Source: an uncultured Christensenellaceae bacterium (GTDB lineage Bacteria; Bacillota; Clostridia; Christensenellales; Borkfalkiaceae). Taken from it: a stretch of 64,000 nucleotides of DNA. The position numbers and the translations under genes are program-made. The stretch covers positions 1 to 64,000 of the forward strand of contig CAJUNJ010000004.1 in NCBI GenBank assembly GCA_910587825.1, in the 5' to 3' direction. The first letter of the stretch is position 1; each line of letters opens with the position of its first letter. Below are positions 1 through 8,783 of this stretch, piece after piece. The notes under the pieces are model-generated. The model worked only from the letters and a program-made list of their open reading frames with translations, was not told where the DNA came from and did no database searches.

Positions 1-193
1 TTTCTATACCATAGTTTAACAGCTGTTTTCCAAATCATTTTCCTCTTTCACCATCTTCTAATATTTGACTTATTAGTGATGAATTTCTATCTTTAATCTA
101 TTTTATATTCATTTTTTAATATCCAATCATAACTACAAATTACTGTTTATCACTCTGCTATTATACAACAATCAATTAAATCAGTAAAGCAAA

Positions 194-227
194 AGCGCAC
201 TGCCTTGATTGATAGGTATAGTGCGCT
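194..227 (-). terminator. Rho-independent terminator after the acetyltransferase gene
   Basis: Inverted arms AGCGCACT (194-201) and AGTGCGCT (220-227) form a hairpin. On the minus strand it is followed by TTTTGCTTT. It lies just past the stop codon of the acetyltransferase gene and would end the minus-strand operon. I see no gene in 1-193, which is AT-rich. Confidence 0.7.
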
Positions 228-261
228 ATACTTATGTAGAAAATTCTCTGCGGGCATTACA

Positions 262-777
262 TTAAATACGTTCGTCTTTTATTATTGCATACATCTTCAT
301 ATCTTCGATAACGCCGTTTTTAACCGCATTGGCTTTAAGCGTTCCTTCATATTCAAACCCCGCTTTTTCAAGAACTCTGCAAGAAGCGATATTCCGCGCA
401 AAAGGTTCGGCATAAATTCTTACTATGTCAGAATTATCAAAGACATACTTGCAAATTTGCTTTACCGCTTGCGTAGCCACTCCTTTGTTCCAGTATTCTT
501 CGCCTATGTAATAGCCGAGTTCGGCTGTACGCGAGTGAATATTTTCCTGCCTGAAAACGCCTATGCTTCCCGCTAATTTACCGCAATATTCCACAGCATA
601 AGCAAACACATCGTCTTTATCGGAACCGAGCATCGAATCTATATACCAACGCGCGTCTCTCAAAGTATACGGATACGGCAACCCATCGCGCAGGTTATCA
701 AGAATTTTACGGTTATTTAAAATTTGCGACAAGACCACGGCATCGGAAAGCCTCCACCATCTTAATATTACTTCCAT
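262..777 (-). CDS. GNAT-family N-acetyltransferase (RimJ/RimL type)
   Basis: This 171-residue protein has the GNAT fold pattern of acetyl-CoA-dependent N-acetyltransferases. It starts with a short beta strand, has a central strand with the EL-GYYIGEEYWNKGVATQA acetyl-CoA loop near residues 85-103, and ends with the R-x-L-x-KAGF-x-x-EG signature. That last signature is typical of the RimJ/RimL branch, which acetylates protein N-termini or small molecules; the substrate cannot be read from the sequence. It is the last gene of the minus-strand run miaB-mutS-mutL-miaA-PLP lyase and sits 2 bp after the lyase stop codon. A terminator hairpin follows it. Confidence 0.85.
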   Translation of the reverse strand: MEVILRWWRLSDAVVLSQILNNRKILDNLRDGLPYPYTLRDARWYIDSMLGSDKDDVFAYAVEYCGKLAGSIGVFRQENIHSRTAELGYYIGEEYWNKGVATQAVKQICKYVFDNSDIVRIYAEPFARNIASCRVLEKAGFEYEGTLKANAVKNGVIEDMKMYAIIKDERI

Positions 778-779
778 AA

Positions 780-1997
780 TTATACCCTCAATTTATTTAA
801 AATACGTTCAAGCGCATATCTGCTGTGTTCATATGTCAAACCGCCTTGGAAATATGCAATGTATGGCGGTTTAACGGGACCGTCCGCAGATAATTCAATC
901 GATGCGCCGGACACAAAAGTTCCCGCCGCCATTATTATAGGCTCGTCGTATCCGGGCATATCCCAAGGTTCACAGGTTACAAAGCCGTCTATCGGTGAAG
1001 CATACTGCACTTCCCTGATAAAATTAATCATCTTTTCAGAACTGTCGAATTGAATTGCTCGCGTTATATCGTAAGGAATTTTATCTAATGAAGGAAAGTT
1101 GATAAACCCGAGTTCACCCATAGCCTGACCTATGAGCAAACTGCTTTTCAAAGCTTGTGCGACAACGTGAGGAGCCATAAAAAGCCCCTGATAAAAGTAC
1201 TGATATCCGCCCGAATAGGAACCGACTTCCAACCCGATAGACGGCGCAGTAAGCCTTTTACCTATCAAATCAACGTAAAGACTTCTGCCGCAAATATATC
1301 CGCCGCTCGGCGCCAATCCACCGCCGGCATTTTTAATTAACGAACCGACAATTAAATCCGCGCCACATTCGGTAGGCTCGGTCTTTTCGACAAATTCACC
1401 GTAACAATTATCCACGAAGATGCAGCCGCCAAACCCCAACTCTCTTACAAACTTACACGCTTCGCCTATCTCACTGCAAGAAAACGCATCACGGAGTTCA
1501 TATCCTCTCGAACGCTGAATATATACGACTTTAACGGATTTATTAAACTTTTCCGCAATAGCATTAAAATCAAATTTGTCATCCTTTAAATCGCAATATT
1601 CGAACTTAACGCCGAAATCTTCGAGAGAGCCGTTGTTTTTACCGAATATAACCCCTCTTATCGTATCATACGGCATACCGCTTATACAGAGAAGTGTATC
1701 ACCGGGGCGAAGCAGACCGAACAATGCAACCGTGAGAGCGTGCGTACCCGACACGATATGCGGACTGACTATACCGCTTTCTGCACCGAAAACATCGGAA
1801 TACAATTTCCCGAGACAATCCCTTCCCTGGTCGTCATACCCGTATCCCGTGGTACCGTTAAAATGCCGCAGAGCAACTTGTCTTTCCTTAAAAGCGTTTA
1901 AAACTTTTTTTTGATTAAAATAAGCGATTGCGTCAATATAATCGTATTTATCTTTTAACTTTTTTTCACATTTTTCTATAAATTCTATGTTATCCAT
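780..1997 (-). CDS. PLP-dependent methionine gamma-lyase family protein (YnbB type)
   Basis: This 405-residue fold-type I PLP enzyme belongs to the Met_gamma_lyase family long annotated as aluminum resistance protein. The likely PLP lysine is in VGSLIKNAGGG, followed by the APSGGYICGR stretch. The aspartate of FVDNCYGEF would bind the cofactor pyridine nitrogen. Family members are thought to cleave C-S bonds in sulfur amino acids, but the physiological substrate is poorly defined. The 5' end overlaps miaA by 8 nt, so the two are probably co-translated. In many Clostridia this gene follows miaA, and that conserved order supports the call. Confidence 0.85.
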   Translation of the reverse strand: MDNIEFIEKCEKKLKDKYDYIDAIAYFNQKKVLNAFKERQVALRHFNGTTGYGYDDQGRDCLGKLYSDVFGAESGIVSPHIVSGTHALTVALFGLLRPGDTLLCISGMPYDTIRGVIFGKNNGSLEDFGVKFEYCDLKDDKFDFNAIAEKFNKSVKVVYIQRSRGYELRDAFSCSEIGEACKFVRELGFGGCIFVDNCYGEFVEKTEPTECGADLIVGSLIKNAGGGLAPSGGYICGRSLYVDLIGKRLTAPSIGLEVGSYSGGYQYFYQGLFMAPHVVAQALKSSLLIGQAMGELGFINFPSLDKIPYDITRAIQFDSSEKMINFIREVQYASPIDGFVTCEPWDMPGYDEPIIMAAGTFVSGASIELSADGPVKPPYIAYFQGGLTYEHSRYALERILNKLRV

Positions 1998-2892
1998 TTA
2001 ACAACCCCAACACGTAATCTGCCGTCGCCTGTTCCGGACTCAGCCAGACCAAACCTTTAAGTTTTTTAAAGAAAGTTATCTGACGTTTAGCATAACGGCG
2101 TGTATTTTGCTTAATTATGTCACGCATAGTACTTCGATAATTGCTATTTTTTAAATATTCAAGGACTTCTTTATAGCCAATCGCCTGCATACATTGATTT
2201 TTTTCGGTAATTCCCCGATTAACCAAACTTTCCACCTCTTCAACCAACCCGTTATCGAACATTACGTCAACGCGTCTGTTTATTCTGTCGTACAGCTCAT
2301 CCCGCGGATAATCTACCGCAACGGCAAGATAAGCGTGTTTTGGTGTAAAAGCGTCGTTTATTTCCGACTTCTTCTTACCGCTTATTTCGTAAATTTCCAA
2401 GGCGCGTATAACTCTTACCGTATCGTTTGGATGAAGCTTTTCGGCGGTCTGAGCGTCAACGCTTTCAAGCAACGAGTGTAAATATGCTTTCCCTTTACTA
2501 TTTAAAATTTCGCTATATTTCTCACGCACCGCCTTATCCGCAGGCGCGTTTCCATAACTTAAATCAAACAAAAGGGAATTAATATAAAACCCCGTACCTC
2601 CGCATACCACGGGAGTTTTTCCGTTTTTTAAAATATTTTCGATAATCGGTTCGGCAATAGACACATAGTCCGACACGCTGAAATTTTCTGACGGCTCGGC
2701 AATGTCAATCATATGATGTTTTATCCCTCGCATTTCTTCAACGTCAGGTTTTGCCGTGCCTATGTCAAGTCCTTTATAAATCAACTGTGAATCCGCGGAA
2801 ACAACTTCACTTTTCAACTTTTCCGCGCAATCGACCGCAAGTTTGGTTTTGCCGGTCGCAGTCGCTCCGCATATTACGAGAAGCTTATCCAA
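1990..2892 (-). CDS. miaA: tRNA dimethylallyltransferase MiaA
   Basis: MiaA transfers a dimethylallyl group to N6 of A37 in tRNAs that read codons starting with U. The 300-residue length is normal. The N-terminal P-loop is GATATGKTKLA (residues 9-19), followed by the SADSQLIYKGLDIGTAKP substrate region near 34-51 and the VCGGTGFYI motif near 98. The product is the substrate of MiaB, whose gene lies in the same run, so the i6A37 and ms2i6A37 steps are encoded together. It follows mutL by 1 bp in a tight operon. Confidence 0.97.
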   Translation of the reverse strand: MDKLLVICGATATGKTKLAVDCAEKLKSEVVSADSQLIYKGLDIGTAKPDVEEMRGIKHHMIDIAEPSENFSVSDYVSIAEPIIENILKNGKTPVVCGGTGFYINSLLFDLSYGNAPADKAVREKYSEILNSKGKAYLHSLLESVDAQTAEKLHPNDTVRVIRALEIYEISGKKKSEINDAFTPKHAYLAVAVDYPRDELYDRINRRVDVMFDNGLVEEVESLVNRGITEKNQCMQAIGYKEVLEYLKNSNYRSTMRDIIKQNTRRYAKRQITFFKKLKGLVWLSPEQATADYVLGLLNG

Positions 2893-2893
2893 A

Positions 2894-4813
2894 CTAAACT
2901 ATCCTTTTAAACATTTTTTCTATTTCGGTTTTCTTTAACATTACGCAAATAGGTCTGCCGTGAGGACATTTCAGCCCCATATTCCCTTTAAGCATTTTAA
3001 ATAACGCATCAACCTCTTCCTTCGTAAGTTCCATACCGCCTTTAACAGCGTGCTTACAAGCCGTCATAGCAATTTTATCTTTAAGTATATCTTCAATCTT
3101 TATATCTTTTAAACCTTTCACATCGGATAAAAGCTCGTCAAAAAATTCTTTTAAATTAATTTCACGCAAATCCGCGGGAACTTCGTCAACCCTGTAAGAA
3201 GCCAATCCGAAAGGCTTTAAGTCAAAACCCATACTTCTTATAAGAGAAATGTTGTTTTCTATAAATTCTTTTTCCTGCGGATTGACGTTAAACAGATAAG
3301 ATATTATAAGCCCCTGCCTGTCGATATTTCTGTTTGACAATTTTTCACGCAAACGATCGTAAATCAACCGTTCGTGCGCGGCGTGCTGGTCAATTAGATA
3401 AACCTTGTCGCACATTTCATAAATCAAGTATGTATTGAACAGATTACCCTTATATTTGCAAGACTCGTACTCAATCATCTGCTGTTCGCGCAGATGGCGT
3501 TCACGAGCTTCTTCGACTCTTTTATCGGCGTTAAATCCGCCTGATACCGATTTGTCCGACACTATCAAGTCAATGAAACTTATTTCAGTTTTATCTGGAA
3601 CAGCCTCCTTCAAAAGCGGGTCATAATACTTTAAAGGTTTTTTCTCCTGTAAACTTTCCTTATTTACTGCAATATTATCTGTTTTAATTTCATTAGACGG
3701 GTTTAATGAAGACATCTTTTCTTCATTAAAAAAAGTCTTCTGTTCGGAATAAACTTTATTGTTATCCGCGTCTTTGGCAGACTTTATTTCCGGAATTCTG
3801 ACACTGTCCGCAACAAACTGCGCCGCGGAAGCCGTTCCGTCAAGAACCAAAGATAAAACCGAATAGATTGCGCCGAAAATTTTACGGTTGTCTACAAATC
3901 TAACGTCTGCCTTATTCGGATGCACGTTTACGTCGACAAAATCCGACGGCACTTCGATAAAAAGCACGTAAAACGGATACTGTCTTTTCATTGCATAACT
4001 TGCATAAGCATTCGATATTGCTGTCGAAATAGTATTATTTAAAATGTATCTTCCGTTCAAAAAAGTACTTTGATAAGTTTTATTGGGTTTAAAAAAGTTT
4101 TGGTTGCCTATAAAACCGTTTATCTTTATCCCGTCTTTTTCCGCATTGATTTTAAAGCACTGCGGAATTACTTTTGCGCCGTAAACCTGCGCCATTGCTT
4201 CGTCCAACCCACCGCCGTGAGATTGAAGAATAAGCTTACCGTCCGCAAAATACCTGAAAGATATATTCGGATTACCCAAAATGTATCTTGTAATAAAGTT
4301 GGTTATATCGCTTTCTTCTTTCTTGTCCGGTTTAAGAAATTTTGCCCTGACGGGGGTATTGTAAAATAAATCTCTTACGCAGATTTCTGTGCCCCTTTCA
4401 AGAACAGATTGTTCAACCGCACCGATATTTCCGTCTTCACAGACGACTTTATAAGCAGAGTTGCCTTCCGTTACGGACGTAAGCTCAACGCGTGAAATCA
4501 CGGAAATACTTGCAAGCGCTTCTCCCCTGAACCCGAGCGTTGTTATTTTATCAAGGTCGTCGGCGCAGGAAATCTTACTCGTTGCGTGAGGGAAAAAAGC
4601 CGCGCGCATATCGTCGCGCTCTATACCGCCGCCGTTATCAACGACTTTGATTAGCTGTTTGCCGCCGCGCTCGATACTAATTTCAATTTCGGTAGCGCCC
4701 GCATCGATAGCGTTTTCAATCAGCTCCTTAACCGCCGAGTACGGACGGTCGATAACTTCTCCCGCGGCAATTCTGTTATAAATACTTTTTGTCAGAATGT
4801 TAATTTTCTTCAT
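2894..4813 (-). CDS. mutL: DNA mismatch repair protein MutL
   Basis: MutL couples mismatch recognition by MutS to strand removal. The 639-residue protein has the GHKL ATPase region with ENAIDAGAT near residue 31, DNGGGI near 59 and GFRGEALASI near 93. A variable linker separates this from a C-terminal dimerization domain. That domain contains DQHAAHERLIYD, which matches the DQHA(X)2E(X)4E endonuclease motif of nicking-type MutL, plus a C-terminal CPHGRP motif that contributes to metal binding. The start codon overlaps the mutS stop by 4 nt, so translation is probably coupled. Confidence 0.97.
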   Translation of the reverse strand: MKKINILTKSIYNRIAAGEVIDRPYSAVKELIENAIDAGATEIEISIERGGKQLIKVVDNGGGIERDDMRAAFFPHATSKISCADDLDKITTLGFRGEALASISVISRVELTSVTEGNSAYKVVCEDGNIGAVEQSVLERGTEICVRDLFYNTPVRAKFLKPDKKEESDITNFITRYILGNPNISFRYFADGKLILQSHGGGLDEAMAQVYGAKVIPQCFKINAEKDGIKINGFIGNQNFFKPNKTYQSTFLNGRYILNNTISTAISNAYASYAMKRQYPFYVLFIEVPSDFVDVNVHPNKADVRFVDNRKIFGAIYSVLSLVLDGTASAAQFVADSVRIPEIKSAKDADNNKVYSEQKTFFNEEKMSSLNPSNEIKTDNIAVNKESLQEKKPLKYYDPLLKEAVPDKTEISFIDLIVSDKSVSGGFNADKRVEEARERHLREQQMIEYESCKYKGNLFNTYLIYEMCDKVYLIDQHAAHERLIYDRLREKLSNRNIDRQGLIISYLFNVNPQEKEFIENNISLIRSMGFDLKPFGLASYRVDEVPADLREINLKEFFDELLSDVKGLKDIKIEDILKDKIAMTACKHAVKGGMELTKEEVDALFKMLKGNMGLKCPHGRPICVMLKKTEIEKMFKRIV

Positions 4814-7380
4814 AATTTAACTTTCTCCACTAAATCGCCGAGAAGCAAAAACGCCTGCATCGGCGACATAGTATTCATATCGACTTCGCTTAAAATCTTT
4901 TCGACTTCGGACACGGTCTGCTCAGCTTCGTCTTCCCTACATACGTTAAACTGTCTGTCGCCGTGTTCGATGCTGTTTAAAATTTCTTTTGCCCTTTCTG
5001 TAACAGCCTCAGGCACGCCCGCAAGCGAGGCAACCTCTATACCGAAGCTTCTGTTTGCTCCCCCACGCATAATTTTTCGCATAAACACAACTTTACCGTT
5101 AATTTCTTTAACCGATATCTTATAATTTTTTACGCCGTCAAGCTTAGATTCAAGTTCGGTAAGTTCGTGATAATGAGTTGCAAACATCGTTTTTGCGCCT
5201 ATCTTTTCCGTAATATGCTCGATAACCGCCCAAGCAATGCTAAGCCCGTCGTAAGTACTTGTTCCCCTTCCGACCTCATCGAGTATAAGCAAGCTGTTTT
5301 TAGTCGCATTTTGTAAAATTGATGCCACTTCAATCATTTCGACCATAAAAGTACTCTGATCCGAAATAAGATTATCACTTGCCCCTACGCGTGTAAACAC
5401 TCTGTCTATAAGCGGAATTTGAGCTGATTTTGCAGGCACAAAACTTCCCAAATGCGCCATAATCGCAATTATAGCGGTCTGTCGCATATAAGTGCTTTTA
5501 CCTGCCATATTAGGACCGGTAAGAATCATTGTTCTGTTGCCGTTTTCATCAAGCGCGGTATCGTTGGGAATAAATCTTTCCTTTGATATAACTTCGACAA
5601 CGGGATGTCTTCCGTCTTTAATAATCAAAGGTTTGTCGCTTTCCACAATCTGCGGACGAACGTACTTGTTGGTTTTTGCAACTTCGGCAAAACAAACAAG
5701 CATATCAAGTAAACCAACCGCAGAAGAAATTACTTTAAACTTATTTATATTCTGCGCAAGCACAGATTTGACGTACTCGAAAAGTTCGGCTTCGAGTTTT
5801 AACGAAGCTTCTTCACTGCCCAAAATTTTACATTCAAGTTCCTTTAACTCATCGGTGGTATATCTTTCGGCGTTAGCTATCGTCTGCCTGCGCTGGTAAT
5901 GCAGCGGAACCTTATCTTTGAACGATTTGGATACTTCAATATAATATCCGAATACGCGGTTATACCCCGTCTTCAAAGTCCTGATGCCGGTAATATCACG
6001 CTCGCGGGATTCAAGCTCTACGATAAGATTGCCACCCGTCTTTTTTATACGCCTTAATTCGTCAAGCTGACTGCTGTAACCCTCCCTTATATATCCGCCG
6101 TCTTTCATCTGGGCCGGCGGTTTAGGCTCTATTGCGCTGTCTATCAATTCCGCAATTTCCGACAAATCGTATAAGTTATCTGAAATATCTTTTATTACGC
6201 TTGACAGAAAACCCGAAAGCTGAAACTTGATATTCGGTACAGCCGAAAGCGACTGCGCAAGCACAAGGCAATCTTTGGGTTGAACGTTATTGTTGCTGAT
6301 TTTCCCCGCAAGCCTTTCAATATCTTTAACACTTTTCAATAATTCCGCAATACTTAACCTTACGACAGTGGAATTAAAAAGTTCCTCAACTCCGTCAAGA
6401 CGATAGTCTATATCGCTTTTTGTTGCAAACGGATAAACGATACTGTTAAGAAGCAACCTTGCACCCATAGCCGTACAGGTCTTGTCCATAAGCCACAAAA
6501 GCGAGCCGTATTTTTTACCGCCGCCGAGCGATTTGACAAGTTCGAGATTTTTTACGGCAGTACTGTCAAGCTGCATAACGCCGTCGTTATTGAAGTATTT
6601 AACCGCATCTATGTTTTTTAATGCGTGCATTTGCGTATCCTTTAAATACTGCAAAAGCGCGCCTGCCGCACAGACGGCATTTTCTTTCCCTGCCACCGGA
6701 TAAGCCGAAAGAGTTTTCGCCTTTAACTGTTCCAAAAGAGTTCTTTCGGCAGAACTGTAATTGAAAGCCCAGGCGGGATAATTCGAAAAATAAGGAAGAA
6801 TACCGCGCGATAATTCAGGTTCGTTTTTAGAGGCAAGCAACATATCGTCGTTACAGATAATTTCTTTAACGTTCAATTTCAACATTTGAGTTATCGCTTG
6901 TCTGACTGCCTCACTTCCGCAAATGTCGGCAACCGTAAGTTCGCCCGTAGTTATATCAGCCCAGGCGAGAGCAATTTCATCGCCGTTTTTAAAAGCGCAA
7001 CAAATATAATTGCTTGATTTTTCGTCAAGATGTTCGTCGTCCGTAATAGTCCCCGCCGTAACGACCCTTACAACGCCGCGCCGGACCATTCCTTTTGCTT
7101 CCGACGGCGTTTCAAGCTGTTCGCAAATCGCAACTTTTTCACCGAGAGATACAAGTTTTGCGATATACCCGTCTGCGGCGTGAAACGGTACCCCGCACAT
7201 AGGCGCACGTTCTTTAAGACCGCAGTCGCGTCCGGTAAGGGTGAGATCAAGAAGTTTTGACGCCTTTTCCGCGTCTTCGAAAAACATTTCGTAAAAATCT
7301 CCGAGCCTGTAAAAAACGATACAGTCTTTATACTTTTCCTTTACGGACAAGTAATGTTGCATCATCAGTGAAAGCGCCAT
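4810..7380 (-). CDS. mutS: DNA mismatch recognition protein MutS
   Basis: This 856-residue MutS has the N-terminal mismatch-binding FYEMF motif (FYRLGDFYEMFFEDA near residue 23). The C-terminal ABC-type ATPase has Walker A GPNMAGKST near residue 620, the signature region STFMVEM, Walker B LLILDEVGRGTS and the ATHYHEL switch. The start is supported by an AAGGAG ribosome-binding site 6 nt upstream. It sits between miaB and mutL in the clostridial miaB-mutS-mutL-miaA order. Confidence 0.98.
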   Translation of the reverse strand: MALSLMMQHYLSVKEKYKDCIVFYRLGDFYEMFFEDAEKASKLLDLTLTGRDCGLKERAPMCGVPFHAADGYIAKLVSLGEKVAICEQLETPSEAKGMVRRGVVRVVTAGTITDDEHLDEKSSNYICCAFKNGDEIALAWADITTGELTVADICGSEAVRQAITQMLKLNVKEIICNDDMLLASKNEPELSRGILPYFSNYPAWAFNYSSAERTLLEQLKAKTLSAYPVAGKENAVCAAGALLQYLKDTQMHALKNIDAVKYFNNDGVMQLDSTAVKNLELVKSLGGGKKYGSLLWLMDKTCTAMGARLLLNSIVYPFATKSDIDYRLDGVEELFNSTVVRLSIAELLKSVKDIERLAGKISNNNVQPKDCLVLAQSLSAVPNIKFQLSGFLSSVIKDISDNLYDLSEIAELIDSAIEPKPPAQMKDGGYIREGYSSQLDELRRIKKTGGNLIVELESRERDITGIRTLKTGYNRVFGYYIEVSKSFKDKVPLHYQRRQTIANAERYTTDELKELECKILGSEEASLKLEAELFEYVKSVLAQNINKFKVISSAVGLLDMLVCFAEVAKTNKYVRPQIVESDKPLIIKDGRHPVVEVISKERFIPNDTALDENGNRTMILTGPNMAGKSTYMRQTAIIAIMAHLGSFVPAKSAQIPLIDRVFTRVGASDNLISDQSTFMVEMIEVASILQNATKNSLLILDEVGRGTSTYDGLSIAWAVIEHITEKIGAKTMFATHYHELTELESKLDGVKNYKISVKEINGKVVFMRKIMRGGANRSFGIEVASLAGVPEAVTERAKEILNSIEHGDRQFNVCREDEAEQTVSEVEKILSEVDMNTMSPMQAFLLLGDLVEKVKL

Positions 7381-7389
7381 ATTTTCTCC

Positions 7390-8703
7390 TTAAACGCGCC
7401 TGCCTATAAGCGACACGCCGTTTGCCTTTTGTACTTTTAAATTTATAAACTGTCCTTTAACGTCCGTACTGCTTTCAAAATACCCCATTCTGCCGAATTC
7501 GTCTCTGCCGAGATACATTCCTTTCTTCTCATCGTACCCTTCGCACAGAATTTCAACTTCTTTTCCGAAATACTTTGCCGAATGTTCTCTCGTAAGACTG
7601 TTTACAAGTTCGACAAGAGTCATTATGCGCCTTTTAGACACTTCTTCCGGAATTTGGTTATCCATTCGGGCGGCAACGGTTCCTTCGCGCTTAGAATATA
7701 CGAAAGTAAACGCCGAAGAATAATTCACCTTTTTGACAAGGTCAAGCGTAGCCCTAAAATCGTCTTCCGTCTCCCCCGGGAACCCTACTATCAAATCCGT
7801 CGTAACGGCACAATCCGGAATATATTTTTTCAAAATTTCGATTTTTTTAAGATAATCTGCGGAAGTATATTTTCTGTTCATCGCTTTCAGAATACTGTCC
7901 GAACCGCTTTGAACCGGCAAATGCAGGCAACGGCAAATTTTCGGGTTATCGCGCATAACCCGCGCAAGCCCTTCTGAAAAATCTTTGGGATGGCTTGTCA
8001 TAAAACGCAGTCTGAATTTACCGTCTATCTGCGCTATCTTTTCAAGCAACCGCGGAAAAGATATTTCATCGGTACCGTTACCGTAAGAATTTACGTTCTG
8101 TCCCAATAGCGTTATTTCTTTATAACCTTCGCTTACAAGCTGTTTAACTTCCGTTATTATGTTTTCGGACTTTCGGCTTCTCTCCCTCCCGCGGACGTAC
8201 GGAACTATGCAGTAACTGCAAAAATTATTGCACCCGTACGTTATGTTAACCCAGGCATTGGGATAGCTTGTCCTTAACGGCTTTTCGCCTTCGCAAATAA
8301 AACCGCCGTCTTCTTCTATTCTTATTACAGGTTTACTTTTTTTCTGTTTTTCGAGTATATAATCTTTAAGCTTATATAAATTATGCGTACCGAAAATTAT
8401 ATCGACATAAGGAAACTTATCGTGCAGGTTTTCGGCCTTTCCCATCTGTTGCGTAAGACAGCCCCCCACGGCAATTATCATATCGCGCCGTTCGGCTTTT
8501 AGTTTTTTCAGCATACCGATATTGCCGAAAGCGTGATTTTCGGCGTTTTCCCTGATACAGCAGGTGTTAAATACGACTATATCTGCTTTGAACATATCGT
8601 CGCAATAAGCGTAACCGAGTTCATCCAAAAGCCCCGCAATTTTTTCGGATTCGTGTACGTTCATCTGACAGCCGTACGTTACAATGTTAAAATACTTTTG
8701 CAT
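7390..8703 (-). CDS. miaB: tRNA-2-methylthio-N6-dimethylallyladenosine synthase MiaB
   Basis: MiaB is a radical-SAM methylthiotransferase that converts i6A37 to ms2i6A37. The N-terminal MTTase domain starts with YGCQMNVHESE and supplies three cysteines for one Fe-S cluster. The radical-SAM cluster motif is YGCNNFCSYCIVPYVRGRE, and a TRAM domain ends the protein. The ATG at 8703 (MQKYFNIVTYGCQ) is chosen because any longer reading would overlap the divergent plus-strand gene and add 31 unconserved residues. A promoter at 8713-8741 puts the transcript start about 3 nt before this ATG, and no Shine-Dalgarno is seen. Confidence 0.95.
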   Translation of the reverse strand: MQKYFNIVTYGCQMNVHESEKIAGLLDELGYAYCDDMFKADIVVFNTCCIRENAENHAFGNIGMLKKLKAERRDMIIAVGGCLTQQMGKAENLHDKFPYVDIIFGTHNLYKLKDYILEKQKKSKPVIRIEEDGGFICEGEKPLRTSYPNAWVNITYGCNNFCSYCIVPYVRGRERSRKSENIITEVKQLVSEGYKEITLLGQNVNSYGNGTDEISFPRLLEKIAQIDGKFRLRFMTSHPKDFSEGLARVMRDNPKICRCLHLPVQSGSDSILKAMNRKYTSADYLKKIEILKKYIPDCAVTTDLIVGFPGETEDDFRATLDLVKKVNYSSAFTFVYSKREGTVAARMDNQIPEEVSKRRIMTLVELVNSLTREHSAKYFGKEVEILCEGYDEKKGMYLGRDEFGRMGYFESSTDVKGQFINLKVQKANGVSLIGRRV

Positions 8704-8712
8704 ATATACAGA

Positions 8713-8741
8713 ATTATATAATTTTTTACATTTTTTTTCAA
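8713..8741 (-). promoter_or_regulatory. Sigma-A-type promoter for miaB
   Basis: On the minus strand TTGAAA (8736-8741), a 17-bp spacer and a perfect TATAAT (8713-8718) precede miaB. The predicted start site, near 8706, leaves only about a 3-nt leader before the ATG. Confidence 0.7.
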
Positions 8742-8746
8742 ATGTT

Positions 8747-8774
8747 TTGCAACAATTATTTAAATTTATAAATA
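8747..8774 (+). promoter_or_regulatory. Candidate promoter for the class A PBP gene
   Basis: TTGCAA (8747-8752), a 16-bp spacer and TAAATA (8769-8774) lie just upstream of the ATG at 8784. The region is very AT-rich, so a neighbouring hexamer could serve instead. No Shine-Dalgarno precedes the ATG. Confidence 0.4.
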
Positions 8775-8783
8775 CTAAATTTA